A stretch of DNA of 64,000 bases from Porphyridium purpureum. Its lineage: Eukaryota; Rhodophyta; Bangiophyceae; Porphyridiales; Porphyridiaceae. The notes beneath the pieces are model-generated. The model worked only from the letters and a program-made list of their open reading frames with translations, made no database searches and had not been told where the DNA came from. The translations under genes and the position numbers were made by a program. The first letter of the stretch is position 1. Each line of letters begins with the position of its first letter. The stretch lies in NCBI GenBank assembly GCA_008690995.1, contig VRMN01000001.1:1612001-1676000 (forward strand). Direction: 5' to 3'. Below are positions 28,978 to 38,800 of the stretch, piece after piece.

Positions 28978-30084
28978 ATGAGCGGCAGCGAGAGGATGTT
29001 TGTGCAGAGCCTGCTGCGGGCATGCGGGGGCCGGTACCCTCGCGAGAACGAGGCGCACATCGCCCAAGAGGTGGCGAGTTTCCTCGTCGAGGCGCCCACC
29101 ATCAGCTGCATGGTCGACACTTACCCGCAGCCGGCAGCGAACGGCGTCCGTCCCATACTACTGGTGCTGCATGGAACCGTGCCGATTGTGTTTAATCAGT
29201 CTACTTACCACATCCCAATCAAGATATGGCTCACCGAGTATTATCCCGATTACAAGCCGCTCGTGTTTGTGACCCCGACAAGCACCATGCAAGTCAAGTC
29301 GGGCCACCCACACGTGGATCCGACTGGATTCGTGACCATGCCATACGTGCACGGATGGAGTGCGCGGGAATCTTCGCTATCTGGCATGTTCAAGGAACTG
29401 GTGGAGCAGTTTTCCAGGATTCCCCCGGTGTACGCGAGGCAATCGGTCAGGCCAAGCAACGGCCCAACTACCAACTCGGCCCCAACGGGCTTGTACGATT
29501 CTCAGACCTCTATGCAGGACATGAACAATAACTTTACTGGATCGGCGTTCCCCTACAGTTCTGACCCGGGCGCGCAGAAGCGGGAAGCCTTGCAGAATGA
29601 CGTTCAGCGCAAGCTGCAATTTTACTTTGGGGAAATGCGCAAAGAGCACGAAGCGACTCTCGAGGAGAACTCGCAGGAAATCGAGCAGCTGAATGCGGAG
29701 ATCTCGTCCCTCCAGTCGCAGTCAAGCTCGGCTCAAAGGATCTGCATCAAACGCGAGCAAGAAGTCGTGGTGCTGCGGAAGGAAAAGGAGAATTTGGAGA
29801 AATTTGTGGCAGAGAATTCTGCTGATGATCCAGACTCGACTTTGGGTGTCTTTCAGGATGTGCAGGCGCGCCAAATCATGCAGAGCATTGCAGACGATCT
29901 TGGGCTTCAGGATGCTCTACATACGTTGGAGGAAGCTTTGGAGGCACACATTATTGATCTGCCTGTCTTCTTGACCGAAGTGCGGCGGCTCAGTCGCGAG
30001 CAGTATCGCGCACGCGCGCTCATTCGTAAAATTCGACTGATGCAAGTACAGGCAACTGCGCCGCCTGGCGGCGCTCGGTCGTGA
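28978..30084 (+). CDS. VPS23: ESCRT-I subunit VPS23/TSG101
   Basis: The protein is 368 residues. Residues 1-155 form a UEV domain (catalytically dead E2 fold) with YPDYKPLVFVTPTSTM and the HPHVDPTGFVTMPYVHGW block typical of TSG101. A Ser/Thr/Pro linker follows, then a coiled coil at about 210-285, and a C-terminal steadiness-box region (about 300-355, DALHTLEEALEAHIIDLPVFL). In ESCRT-I it binds ubiquitinated cargo and PTAP-type motifs and sorts it into multivesicular endosomes. The first ATG of the frame (MSGSERMF) is used; 25 more codons upstream are open but lack an ATG. It stands alone after the gene desert and is a typical single-copy host gene. Confidence 0.92.
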   Translation: MSGSERMFVQSLLRACGGRYPRENEAHIAQEVASFLVEAPTISCMVDTYPQPAANGVRPILLVLHGTVPIVFNQSTYHIPIKIWLTEYYPDYKPLVFVTPTSTMQVKSGHPHVDPTGFVTMPYVHGWSARESSLSGMFKELVEQFSRIPPVYARQSVRPSNGPTTNSAPTGLYDSQTSMQDMNNNFTGSAFPYSSDPGAQKREALQNDVQRKLQFYFGEMRKEHEATLEENSQEIEQLNAEISSLQSQSSSAQRICIKREQEVVVLRKEKENLEKFVAENSADDPDSTLGVFQDVQARQIMQSIADDLGLQDALHTLEEALEAHIIDLPVFLTEVRRLSREQYRARALIRKIRLMQVQATAPPGGARS

Positions 30085-31253
30085 GCACTCTCGTTTAAAT
30101 TCCTATTTGCATTACTTTTCGTTCAGTGCGGTGTTGCTGGACTGACCGGACGCGCGTTTAATGGCGTCACGGCGGGATTCCTCCTGCTTGCCCTTCCCTC
30201 GCCGAAAAGAGAGACATGATCATTAAGCTGTCTTTGCAACATAATCTCTGGTCATATCTAACACAATGGATGCTGTTCACTGCCGTGAAGCAGGCTGGCT
30301 ATGTGATCTCAAGGACTTCACGAATATTGTACCCGCTTTTCCGTCTTGGAGGTGAAGTACGATAGTGTGTCCGGACAATATGAGAATTTGTTGAAATGCT
30401 GGCACGTGACAAAGATTCGATTGCGGAGGGAACCGGCCTGCTCTACCAGGCACAGGCTGGCGCATCAGTTGATTCTGTTTAAGTACTTCTTTCTCGACGT
30501 GTCCTCCAGGCCACGTTCTGGTCTTATCAAGTGTTCAGGGCTGGAGGTCATGTGGAGCGGTACTCGATTTGAAGTCTAGACATAATTCAAACGATTTTAT
30601 AGCGCCTGAAACCAGGACCATGGTCAAGTCGTGCTTGCAGTTGTGGTGGTCTTTCGGTGCGTGGTTAAGACATAAAGCGGACCGAACGCACTGTTTGCGT
30701 TGGCCCTGTTCGAAAGGTACGAAAGATCGGATTCCTGTGGTGAATAGCCATTCTATGTGCGCCCGTGCCGAACTGGTAACGTTCTTGCGTATTTGCTTTT
30801 GTCTGTCAGAATGCGCCGACCTCAATCTTGAAATGTTATCCTTTCGAGGGCCTTTGGAGACTACCGAGTTTACAACGCAAAGGAAGTGTATCTGGTTCCA
30901 ACGCTCAATGGTAAGACTTGCTATTCGCGGCTTCCGTTTCTTGCAGATTTTTCATTTACTTGGTTGAACGGTGGGAAATGTTTCGAAGATTCCTCTTGCT
31001 TTCTGTCGAAATGTTTGCAAGCTTTGGATTCCACCTCTTCGATTGGTCTCAACCCCTCGGAGCAGCAATGAATTAGTCTCTAGATTGAGAAGTACACACA
31101 GAAACATGTGCCAAATTCCGCTTTGGCTTCACGCCGTACGTTTATCAGCGATAGAGTTGTGCTCATGTTGGTCTTTGGAGGCCAGATGATGAGCTTTGGA
31201 ATGTTAAGCCTTCCCAAACTCAGTCCAGCCCTTCCGAAAGACAAAGAATCACA
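30085..31253. other. Intergenic region, nothing recognised
   Basis: About 1.2 kb between two genes' 3' ends. Short frames (for example 30569-30967 plus) have no family signature, and their base composition is more AT-rich than neighbouring genes. No RNA gene or repeat is seen. Confidence 0.4.
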
Positions 31254-32159
31254 CTAGTTTCCGGTATACCAAAAGTATTGCAGAAATGGTACTATGAAGG
31301 AAATGGCGACCAGCACGCCAAAGATGGTCCAATATTTGGTCTTGTTCACCTCGGTCTCGGCCTTGGTCTTGAACGTGCCCTCGGCACTCTCGCGCTGAAT
31401 CAGTGGCGGCCCCGGGTCCGCCTTTCCGTACAGAATTGGGAGTAGCCGGTTGTTGACGTCGAGGACGGACGCCGTGTATGCCTCCTGGCGAGCCTTGAGC
31501 GCAAATGTCTCGTTCCCAATGCTGGCAATAATGTCGTCGGTGAGCAGCTTTTTCGCTTCTGCGCCTGCGGCAATGCCCGCGCGCGCCACTTTAGTACCGC
31601 CAACGACCAGCACATCCTTGTCACCTAGCCCCCAACTCGCAAACAGATCATTCGCATACTCGTTTGGTTCACTCGTGCCGCCAAATGAGCGCACGGTCAC
31701 AAAATGCACTTCGAAGCCGGTGTTGTTCTTCAGCGTGACGTACGCCTTTTCGACAATGGGCTGCGCGCTCTTTGTGACCACGTTGGCATCATCAATCAGC
31801 AGGGCGACCGGCTTGCTGGAGGGCACCTCTGCCAGCGCCATCCCGCCCGTAGATCCAGCCACAGCCGCTCCCATTACCGCACCAACCGCCACGGCGGCAA
31901 CATACGCGCGCAAACGATCGGGCTGTTGCTGCTGCTTGTCCACCACACGACGCGCTGCCGCCTCCTGTCCCCCGCGCACGCCATCGCCCGCACTGCCCAT
32001 CCTCACCACCGCCATACTCCGTGCCCAACCGCGCGGCACCACCGCGGCGGTCAGCTTTGACGACCCACTTTCATCCGCCACACACACACATGCGCGCGAG
32101 CGAAGCGACGCAACGGCTCCGCTGTGATGCGCCGCAGAAACACTCACAAAGCACGCCAT
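31254..32159 (-). CDS. Thylakoid TPM-domain protein (Psb32/TLP18.3-like)
   Basis: The protein is 301 residues. It begins Met-Ala-Cys-Phe-Val with a Ser/Ala/Arg-rich stretch, consistent with a plastid transit peptide. An Arg-Arg region and a hydrophobic segment ending in MALA|E (about residue 110) follow, which looks like a lumenal signal. The TPM domain (about 115-235) contains VALLIDDANVVTKSAQ, a FEVHFVTVRSFGG strand and KDVLVVGG. A single C-terminal membrane helix (YWTIFGVLVAISFIVPF) anchors it, as in cyanobacterial Psb32. The family helps protect and repair photosystem II. It is divergent from the PHT4-like gene, with a shared promoter rich in ACTGTAC words and TTAATTAA about 130-240 bp upstream. 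Confidence 0.85.
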   Translation of the reverse strand: MACFVSVSAAHHSGAVASLRSRACVCVADESGSSKLTAAVVPRGWARSMAVVRMGSAGDGVRGGQEAAARRVVDKQQQQPDRLRAYVAAVAVGAVMGAAVAGSTGGMALAEVPSSKPVALLIDDANVVTKSAQPIVEKAYVTLKNNTGFEVHFVTVRSFGGTSEPNEYANDLFASWGLGDKDVLVVGGTKVARAGIAAGAEAKKLLTDDIIASIGNETFALKARQEAYTASVLDVNNRLLPILYGKADPGPPLIQRESAEGTFKTKAETEVNKTKYWTIFGVLVAISFIVPFLQYFWYTGN

Positions 32160-32776
32160 CTCGCCTGCTAACCCCCGTGCTCCGCCGCTCCACCGTCACC
32201 ACCTCCCTCCTTCAGCAGACGCTTCCCTCCTTCTCCCTGCACACCGCACATCGCCACCCACCCGGCTGCAGATCACAATCTCAGCGACCATCGCTGTACT
32301 CACAACTGTACATCGACACAATTAATTAATGCGTTATTTTAAGTTATAAATGTGATAAAGCTGCCGTAGCTGTACTAAAGCACTGTACCTAGTTGGATTC
32401 AAACGCGGTTTCGGCGTGTGCACGTTGAACGAAGCGCGCTAAGACAGGGAAGACGGGGAAGATGGACGTGCATGATTAGGTGGAAGGCTTGGACTAGATG
32501 CTTTCCTGGTTGAATCTGTCGGTCAGGGTCTGAGGCTAAGTCTGGGTCCGACTCTGAGTCTGAGTCTATCGAAGGATTTCCTCCCGCGGAGAGCCTTGCG
32601 TGCGTGCATGGTGGGTACCGACGGAAAGAGCTACTCGCGAAGAATCGAGCGCCCGGGAAACGTGCGGCGCGAGGTGAACGAAAAGGCAAAAGCAGGAAAC
32701 GGCAAGAAAAGGGGCGTGGGATTCGTGAACAGTGTGCCCGGGGGGTTGGGTGTGAGCGAGAGTCTTGTGATTGCTT
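32160..32776. promoter_or_regulatory. Divergent promoter between the TPM and PHT4-like genes
   Basis: Within about 100 bp lie CTGTACT (32294), ACTGTAC (32305), TTAATTAATGC (32322-32332), TATTTTAA (32335-32342), TGTACT (about 32371) and ACTGTAC (32382). There is no classical TATAAA. The TTAATTAATGC word recurs exactly at 48604-48614 in another divergent promoter. The right part (about 32400-32776) is probably leader of the PHT4-like gene and contains ATGs out of frame. Confidence 0.5.
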
Positions 32777-34540
32777 ATGTATTTGGATGAACGGCGTTGC
32801 TCGCGTTCCGAGCGAGTCGCGTCGGCTCCTGCCTTCGCTTCCGTGCTGAGTGTCTCTTTGCGCCGCGGGGCACCGTCTCAGAAAAGCTATGATGAGCCGC
32901 GCTGCGCGCAGAAGTCTCGAGCCCGATCGGCCGTGCGCGGCACGCTGACGCCTCTTCTCTTCGAGAGGCTTGCCGACGGCGCTCGCGGACCACAGCTTGG
33001 TCGCTCGGACTTTGGTGGACAGCGTGCGCTGTCGAGCTCCAAAATGAAGCGAAAACAAATTTGCTCGGCTCTATTCATGTCGGACTCGCCGGAAGGTCGC
33101 AGCTTGCTCGAGATCCCGAAACCGGCCGAGGGTTCTTCTGCGGACGCCAACAATGACATGCCACGCCTGACGACTGCGAATGTGTTGAACCCGGCAGCGT
33201 GGCCAGAGCGCTACAAGGTCGTATTCATGACCTTTATATCGTTCATCATTTGCAACATGGATCGCATTAACGTCTCCATTGCCATCTTGCCCATGGCAAA
33301 GACGTACGGCTGGTCCCAGTCTACGGTCGGAATCATCCAGTCCTCATTTTTCTGGGGGTATGTTCTCACGCAGATACCTGGTGGATATCTCGCGAGCCGG
33401 TTCGGCGGGAAGGCAGTGCTGGGTGCTGGCGTAGTGGCGTGGAGCTTAATGACATTTATTACGCCCATGGCCGCCTCACACTCCCTGCCGGCGCTGCTGG
33501 TGGCGCGCGCACTGCTCGGCATTGGAGAGGGCGTCGCCATGCCTGCTATGAACCAGATGATTTCATCTTGGGTTCCCTCGTCTGAGCGCTCGCGCTCCCT
33601 CTCGCTCATTTACTCCGGCATGTACTTGGGTTCCGTGGTGGGATTGTTGCTGTGCCCGCAGCTCATCATCTCATTTGGATGGCCGAGTGTGTTCTACACC
33701 TTTGGCGCTCTTGGCTTCGTGTGGTGGGCTGGGTGGCTTTTCGGTATTGGCTCATCACCGGAAGCTTGCGCTGGGATCAGCGATGCGGAAAAGCGCTTCA
33801 TCCTGGATGACTCTGGCAACTCTCGCAAAGAAGTCGATTTTGACGCCAACGACGACAGCGGGGATGAGCACGGGAACGAAGAATCTAGTGGTTCGGGCAA
33901 CAGGGTGGTCGCTCTGCAAGACGGATCCATTCCCTGGCTCAAGTTTTTCCAGAACCCAGCCGTGTGGGCGATCAACATTTCACACTTTTGCGTGACTTGG
34001 GGCTACTTTGTGCTGCTCACGTGGCTTCCAACATTCTTCACCATGGAGCTCGGATTCGACCTCTCATCATCCTCTCTCTTTGCCATCATCCCGTGGCTGG
34101 CCATGTTTGTGTTTGCTAACGTTGGTGGCCAGATTGCAGATCGCCTGCTCACGATGGGCCTGTCTCGAACGCTCGTCCGCAAGACCATGCAGACGATTGG
34201 CTTTCTCGGGCCGGCCGCATTTTTGACGCTCGTAGCATCAGCTGACAGCGCCATGGCGGCCGTGACGTATATGTCATTCGCGCTAGGCCTCGGCAGCTTT
34301 TCCCAAAGCGGCGTCTACTCAAACCATCAGGATATTGGCCCGCGATATGCAGGCATCTTGCTTGGTATCTCCAACACGTTTGCTGCGGTTCCTGGCATTG
34401 TGGGCGTGGCGCTGACCGGCGTCCTTCTCGACTCCACAGGCGGCAATTGGAATGTTGTCTTTGGTATTGCCGTAGGCTTTTACTTGCTTGGCACCATTGT
34501 GTACAATAGCTTCGCCTCTGGCGAGCGCCAGTTTGAGTAA
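32777..34540 (+). CDS. PHT4/SLC17-type anion (phosphate) transporter, probably plastid
   Basis: From the first in-frame ATG the protein is 587 residues. Its first ~90 residues are rich in Arg, Ser and Ala, suiting a plastid transit peptide; a second start at 33045 (MKRKQIC) would give 498 residues without it. The MFS core has about 12 membrane helices and the SLC17/PHT4 signature ICNMDRINVSIAILPMAK after helix 1, then SSFFWGYVLTQIPGGYLASR. Family members move phosphate, ascorbate or other organic anions with Na+ or H+. It is divergent from the TPM gene with a shared promoter, suggesting co-expression of two plastid proteins. The substrate is not decided by the sequence. Confidence 0.85.
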   Translation: MYLDERRCSRSERVASAPAFASVLSVSLRRGAPSQKSYDEPRCAQKSRARSAVRGTLTPLLFERLADGARGPQLGRSDFGGQRALSSSKMKRKQICSALFMSDSPEGRSLLEIPKPAEGSSADANNDMPRLTTANVLNPAAWPERYKVVFMTFISFIICNMDRINVSIAILPMAKTYGWSQSTVGIIQSSFFWGYVLTQIPGGYLASRFGGKAVLGAGVVAWSLMTFITPMAASHSLPALLVARALLGIGEGVAMPAMNQMISSWVPSSERSRSLSLIYSGMYLGSVVGLLLCPQLIISFGWPSVFYTFGALGFVWWAGWLFGIGSSPEACAGISDAEKRFILDDSGNSRKEVDFDANDDSGDEHGNEESSGSGNRVVALQDGSIPWLKFFQNPAVWAINISHFCVTWGYFVLLTWLPTFFTMELGFDLSSSSLFAIIPWLAMFVFANVGGQIADRLLTMGLSRTLVRKTMQTIGFLGPAAFLTLVASADSAMAAVTYMSFALGLGSFSQSGVYSNHQDIGPRYAGILLGISNTFAAVPGIVGVALTGVLLDSTGGNWNVVFGIAVGFYLLGTIVYNSFASGERQFE

Positions 34541-35842
34541 ATCAGTTGGCAACCCGATCAATTGCTCTGTTGACGCAAAGCTGAGGGTGACTAGCCTTGG
34601 GGCTGAGTCTCCTCTAACCGTTGGTCGTTGGCCCGCAGGACGCAGGCACCCTCTGCTGCTGTTCCATCCAGTCATTACGTAAGCTTATCTCGCCCGCAAG
34701 TACCATTTTTCAAAGTCTGCGTGCCAGTTGAAACTCTTTCAATTTTTTCTTTCTTTCTCATATTGCAATCGGCTGCAAGACATTCGGCTGTACACACTCG
34801 CTTTCCAGCAGACGAACTCAACACGGATACAATCATCAGGCATTCGAGTCCCAGCAGCTGCTCCACTGCCTACGCGTGCACCCACACTGCTCGTTCCGTT
34901 ACGCTGCTGCGCACCGCAAGGAATCCTTTCCTCTACATGAACGCGGCGAGCGCTGCAGATCCTGGTGCTCAGCGACCAACCAGGATCGGCGCGGTGCCAT
35001 CCATGACGGCAAGTACCCAACGAACCGTCGACGCCCGGAGCACACACCACCTCATGCCAAAGGCGGCTAGTCTCCCGAATCCCAGACACCCCCAGCTCCG
35101 ATTCTCGCGCCATCCACCAGACCTCCCCCGTGAGTACAGTCCACTGTACATCTATTCAACCGCGCCAAAGTACAGTGCGTTCAGTGAGTACAGTTGATAT
35201 GGATGAAGTGTACTCGAACAGACGAGCACAAACACAAGAAAAAGCGCGCGTTGCGTGCGATCCCACACGCGGCTGGGCCAGTTCATTCAGGGGCTGGGGT
35301 GTGAAACGCGGGGAAGGAGGGAGAGACGAAGGGGACACGCGTCGCATGCATCGTCGCGGTTTATGCACAGCGGAAATAGGGTGGGAAGCCGCTGTGTGTG
35401 TGTGTGTGTGTGCAGGCGCTGAGTCTCACTTTCGCACCTGCACTTCCGACACACATTGGGATTCGCGCCGTTTTCCAAACGCACACGCGTGCATGCGCGA
35501 GTGAGCGAGCGAGCTTGGTTTGGTTCGTCTGCCGGCGATTGAGAGTCTGACGTTTGGTGGTTGGTTCAAGGAGAGGCTCTGAGGTCACGGCTTTGCATGG
35601 AAAGAAAAAGAGCTCTGGCTGGACAACTTTGCTCAGTGTGAGTGTCAGCTTGACGTTTGGTGCGCATGCATGGGTCGTGCTGGAAAAGGAAAGCAGAAAA
35701 ATATTTCAAGCACTTGGCACCGGGAAAAGAGCCTGACGGGACATTGGCTGGGTGAGGCTGCAGGAGCGTCGCTGTGCTCTGACGGATGGACAACCAAGTG
35801 ACAGCACGGATTGTGTTCTTTTGTCGTTGACTCGGGTCTGAA
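34541..35842. other. Intergenic region with GTACAGT cluster and GT repeat
   Basis: A tight cluster has GTACAGTCCACTGTAC (35134-35149, a perfect inverted pair) and GTACAGT at 35170 and 35188. A (TG)n run lies at about 35393-35412. The cluster is about 650 bp before the BRCA2 ATG. Either the leader is long or an unseen transcript starts here. No coding family is recognised. Confidence 0.45.
35393..35412. repeat. Microsatellite (TG)n
   Basis: About ten TG units in tandem lie in the BRCA2 upstream region. Confidence 0.85.
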
Positions 35843-38800
35843 ATGGAGAAGCAGGAGACCATGCTCGGCCTCGCTTTCGAGGATCCCGTGAGTTGCACTT
35901 CGGATGAGGACCAGGTCATCAGTAGGCGAAGGAACTCGCAAAGAGTCCACACGTCACGATCGCAGCCAATGCTCCCACAGATGCCACTGCCTGGCCATCA
36001 GATGCACACTCATGCGACAAGCCAGCACTCACACGAAACCCAAGTCTCTGCTCCAGCCAGACCCGACTATGCAACAAAATCACGCAAGTCGGGCCGCGCG
36101 GCTAAGAGTACGCTGCGTTCAGACGGAATTTGCAGAAGGAAAGTAGCAGAGTGTGATGGGCAGACCATCGCAAGGCATGGTCTGGCTCACGGGTTGAGAG
36201 ATGATCTTGCAGATGCATGGACGAGCACTGAAGATCACGATGGACGTGCTGTCATGATGGATACTGATATTATTTCTACCGACGATGATGACGACAATGA
36301 AGAAAAAGCCGCACAACCTAGCACGCTTGTGCCCGGAACTGCATTTATTGACGATCACATACAAGACGCAAGCAGTAGTGATGATCAAGAGGTGAAAGCG
36401 CCTGAGACAAATCACTCGCGTGCGGACTTCTTGTCGCCAAAGGATTGGCTCGATGCATGGCAGATTATGGAGATGGAAACGCATGAAAAGGAAGCTCAAG
36501 ATGGCAAAGACACTTCCATTGTTGGATCCACAGTTCTGCAAACGAAGTGCACAGACGCAGACAATATCATCGCTGTTCAGGCTCACGGCAGAAGCATGCA
36601 GGACCGTAGCACTGCTTTGGCCCACGTTCCCGTGTTTCTGGGGGAGATTGAAGCATGCGCGAGCGGGACAAAGTTTCCCGGGGTAGTACTCATTGAAGAC
36701 GTAACTCCGGAGGGTGTCGCACAACACAACCGACTCGCTCCAGACCTATTTCTGGCACAGCCAAATGAAGCCGACATGGTCAGGAAAAGATTGCGATTCG
36801 ACGAACACCATGAGGCCGCGCCAAGTATGCCTAATCAAAGGTTATCGAATGGTATGAGGGAAAGCGAACAGACTTCGATTCCAGCTTTCGAAGAGAATCA
36901 AAATATACGGAAGCGTCCCCGCCAATATTCGGACGAAAAATGTCTGCCAGGACATGAGCATCAATGTCGTCCGCCAGACCAATTGGGGAAAGAATCTAGC
37001 ACGGGAAATCCATGCAGTGGAGAAGAAAACATTCCGAGCACGCGTGAGCGTGACGAAAAAAATGAAATGCAGAGAGGCGCCTCTCAGAACCCTCAACATG
37101 ACCAGGATGACGGGGACCTGCATTCTCAAAAGCCTCCAGCAGTAGCGCCCCATGCGTCAACTGATTTTCATCAGTCAGGTTATCATTTTGCTGCCTGCGG
37201 CTTTCAGACGAACTTGGGAAGAGCCCCTCAAAATGAGGTCGTTTTGAACCAGTGTCAAAGACTTCTAGACACTGACCAGTTTTGCCAGGATGCCGTGGAG
37301 CATCAGCATGTCTTTCCCGAAGGCGCCGCGAGAAATTTTATTTTGGAGCTCGAAAGTTTCGAACACTGTGGCCCAGCTCAAAGACTCGGCTCAAGCTGTG
37401 CTTCAGCTTTTAGGACGTCAGCATGCGTCTTAAACTCCAAGTATGACGGCGCCCAAGGAGGCCTTTCTATCAATTATGCCGACAACAATGCTTCCGAGAG
37501 CCAACAAGCAAAGTGTGCAGTACAGACAGCGCCAGCTCTCGCCGGTCGTGAAATTCGAAATCACGAACACCCTCAAGACTTCGAGACCGACTCTCCTTCC
37601 GCATCTGACAATATCATACGTGTATTTAGGTCAATTCAAGACTGCGCCGGCGACGCTCCAGATGTCGACCCTGATGCTTCAGAGTTGCATCAAAGCCGCT
37701 ACGCAGTCGCTGCAATATTGCCGTCTGACTTGAGTCGTGCTCATGACTTTCCCGAAGATACACATCGTCACGGAGTTGCGCTTTATCCAGGGAATCTTGT
37801 ATCTCAAATCGTGGCAGAAGGCGGGGATCGTGGCGGCTTGGGGCAGAAACAGATTCCCTGCGCAGAGCTCTGTGACGGCGGGACGGATCACCATGTTGAC
37901 ACTGACCTCACGGCTGGGGGCCTTCCAGACAAGGCCGTCACGTTTGCCACGATTCGGGGTGGGTCGCCAGGTATGAGTCATGGAAAGAGTCGTCATGGTG
38001 AAAGTATGATCGTGCAAGAAGACGACGAACACGATCAAGCGAAATTGGCTCGCGCTCGGGTGCGTCCTACTGAAAGAATCGCTGGTGTCGCTTCTAGCTT
38101 TGCATTTACGACCGCTAGGGGAAAATCGATCGATATCAGTGACAAGATGCTGCAAAAGGCGCGGACCATCCTGGGCGATGGGAACGACGACGGTTGCAGC
38201 TTGCCTGCATTTCCTCCGGCAAAACGGGCTATGGAAGGCGCCTCGACAGCCTTTGCCACAGCTGGGGGAAAATCGATCGAGGTCAGTGACAAGATGCTGC
38301 AAAAGGCGCGGACCATCCTGGGCGATGGGAACGACGACGGTTGTGGCCTGCCTGCATTTCCTCCGGCAAAACGGGCTATGGAAGGCGCCTCGACAGCCTT
38401 TGCCACAGCTGGGGGAAAATCGATCGAGGTCAGTGACAAGATGCTGCAAAAGGCGCGGACCATCCTGGGCGATGGGAACGATGACGATTGTGGCCTGCCT
38501 GCATTTCTTCCGACAAAACGGGCGATGGGAGGTGCCTCGGCAGCCTTTGCCACAGCTGGGGGAAAATCCATCGAGGTCAGTGACAAGATGCTGCAAAAGG
38601 CGCGGACCATCTTGGGCACTGAACACGACGACGATCATGGCAAGATTTTGGCTCGTGCGCCAGTCGAGAGGCCTATGCCTTCATATTCCGCTCGTCTTGA
38701 TGTTGGTCCAGACTCTGCGCAAGGATCCAGTGAATCTGCACGTTCTCCCTTGCTTGGAGAATTCGAAGCGTCCAAAGGCGACATGCTGGATGATGATCGC

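Noticed and set aside
32399-33058. A 219-residue minus-strand frame upstream of the PHT4-like gene
   Set aside because: It is low-complexity Arg/Ser/Pro sequence overlapping the transporter's N-terminus, with no promoter or motif.
37679-38638. A repetitive 319-residue frame antisense to BRCA2
   Set aside because: It mirrors the BRC repeat array in the opposite strand and has no family motif.
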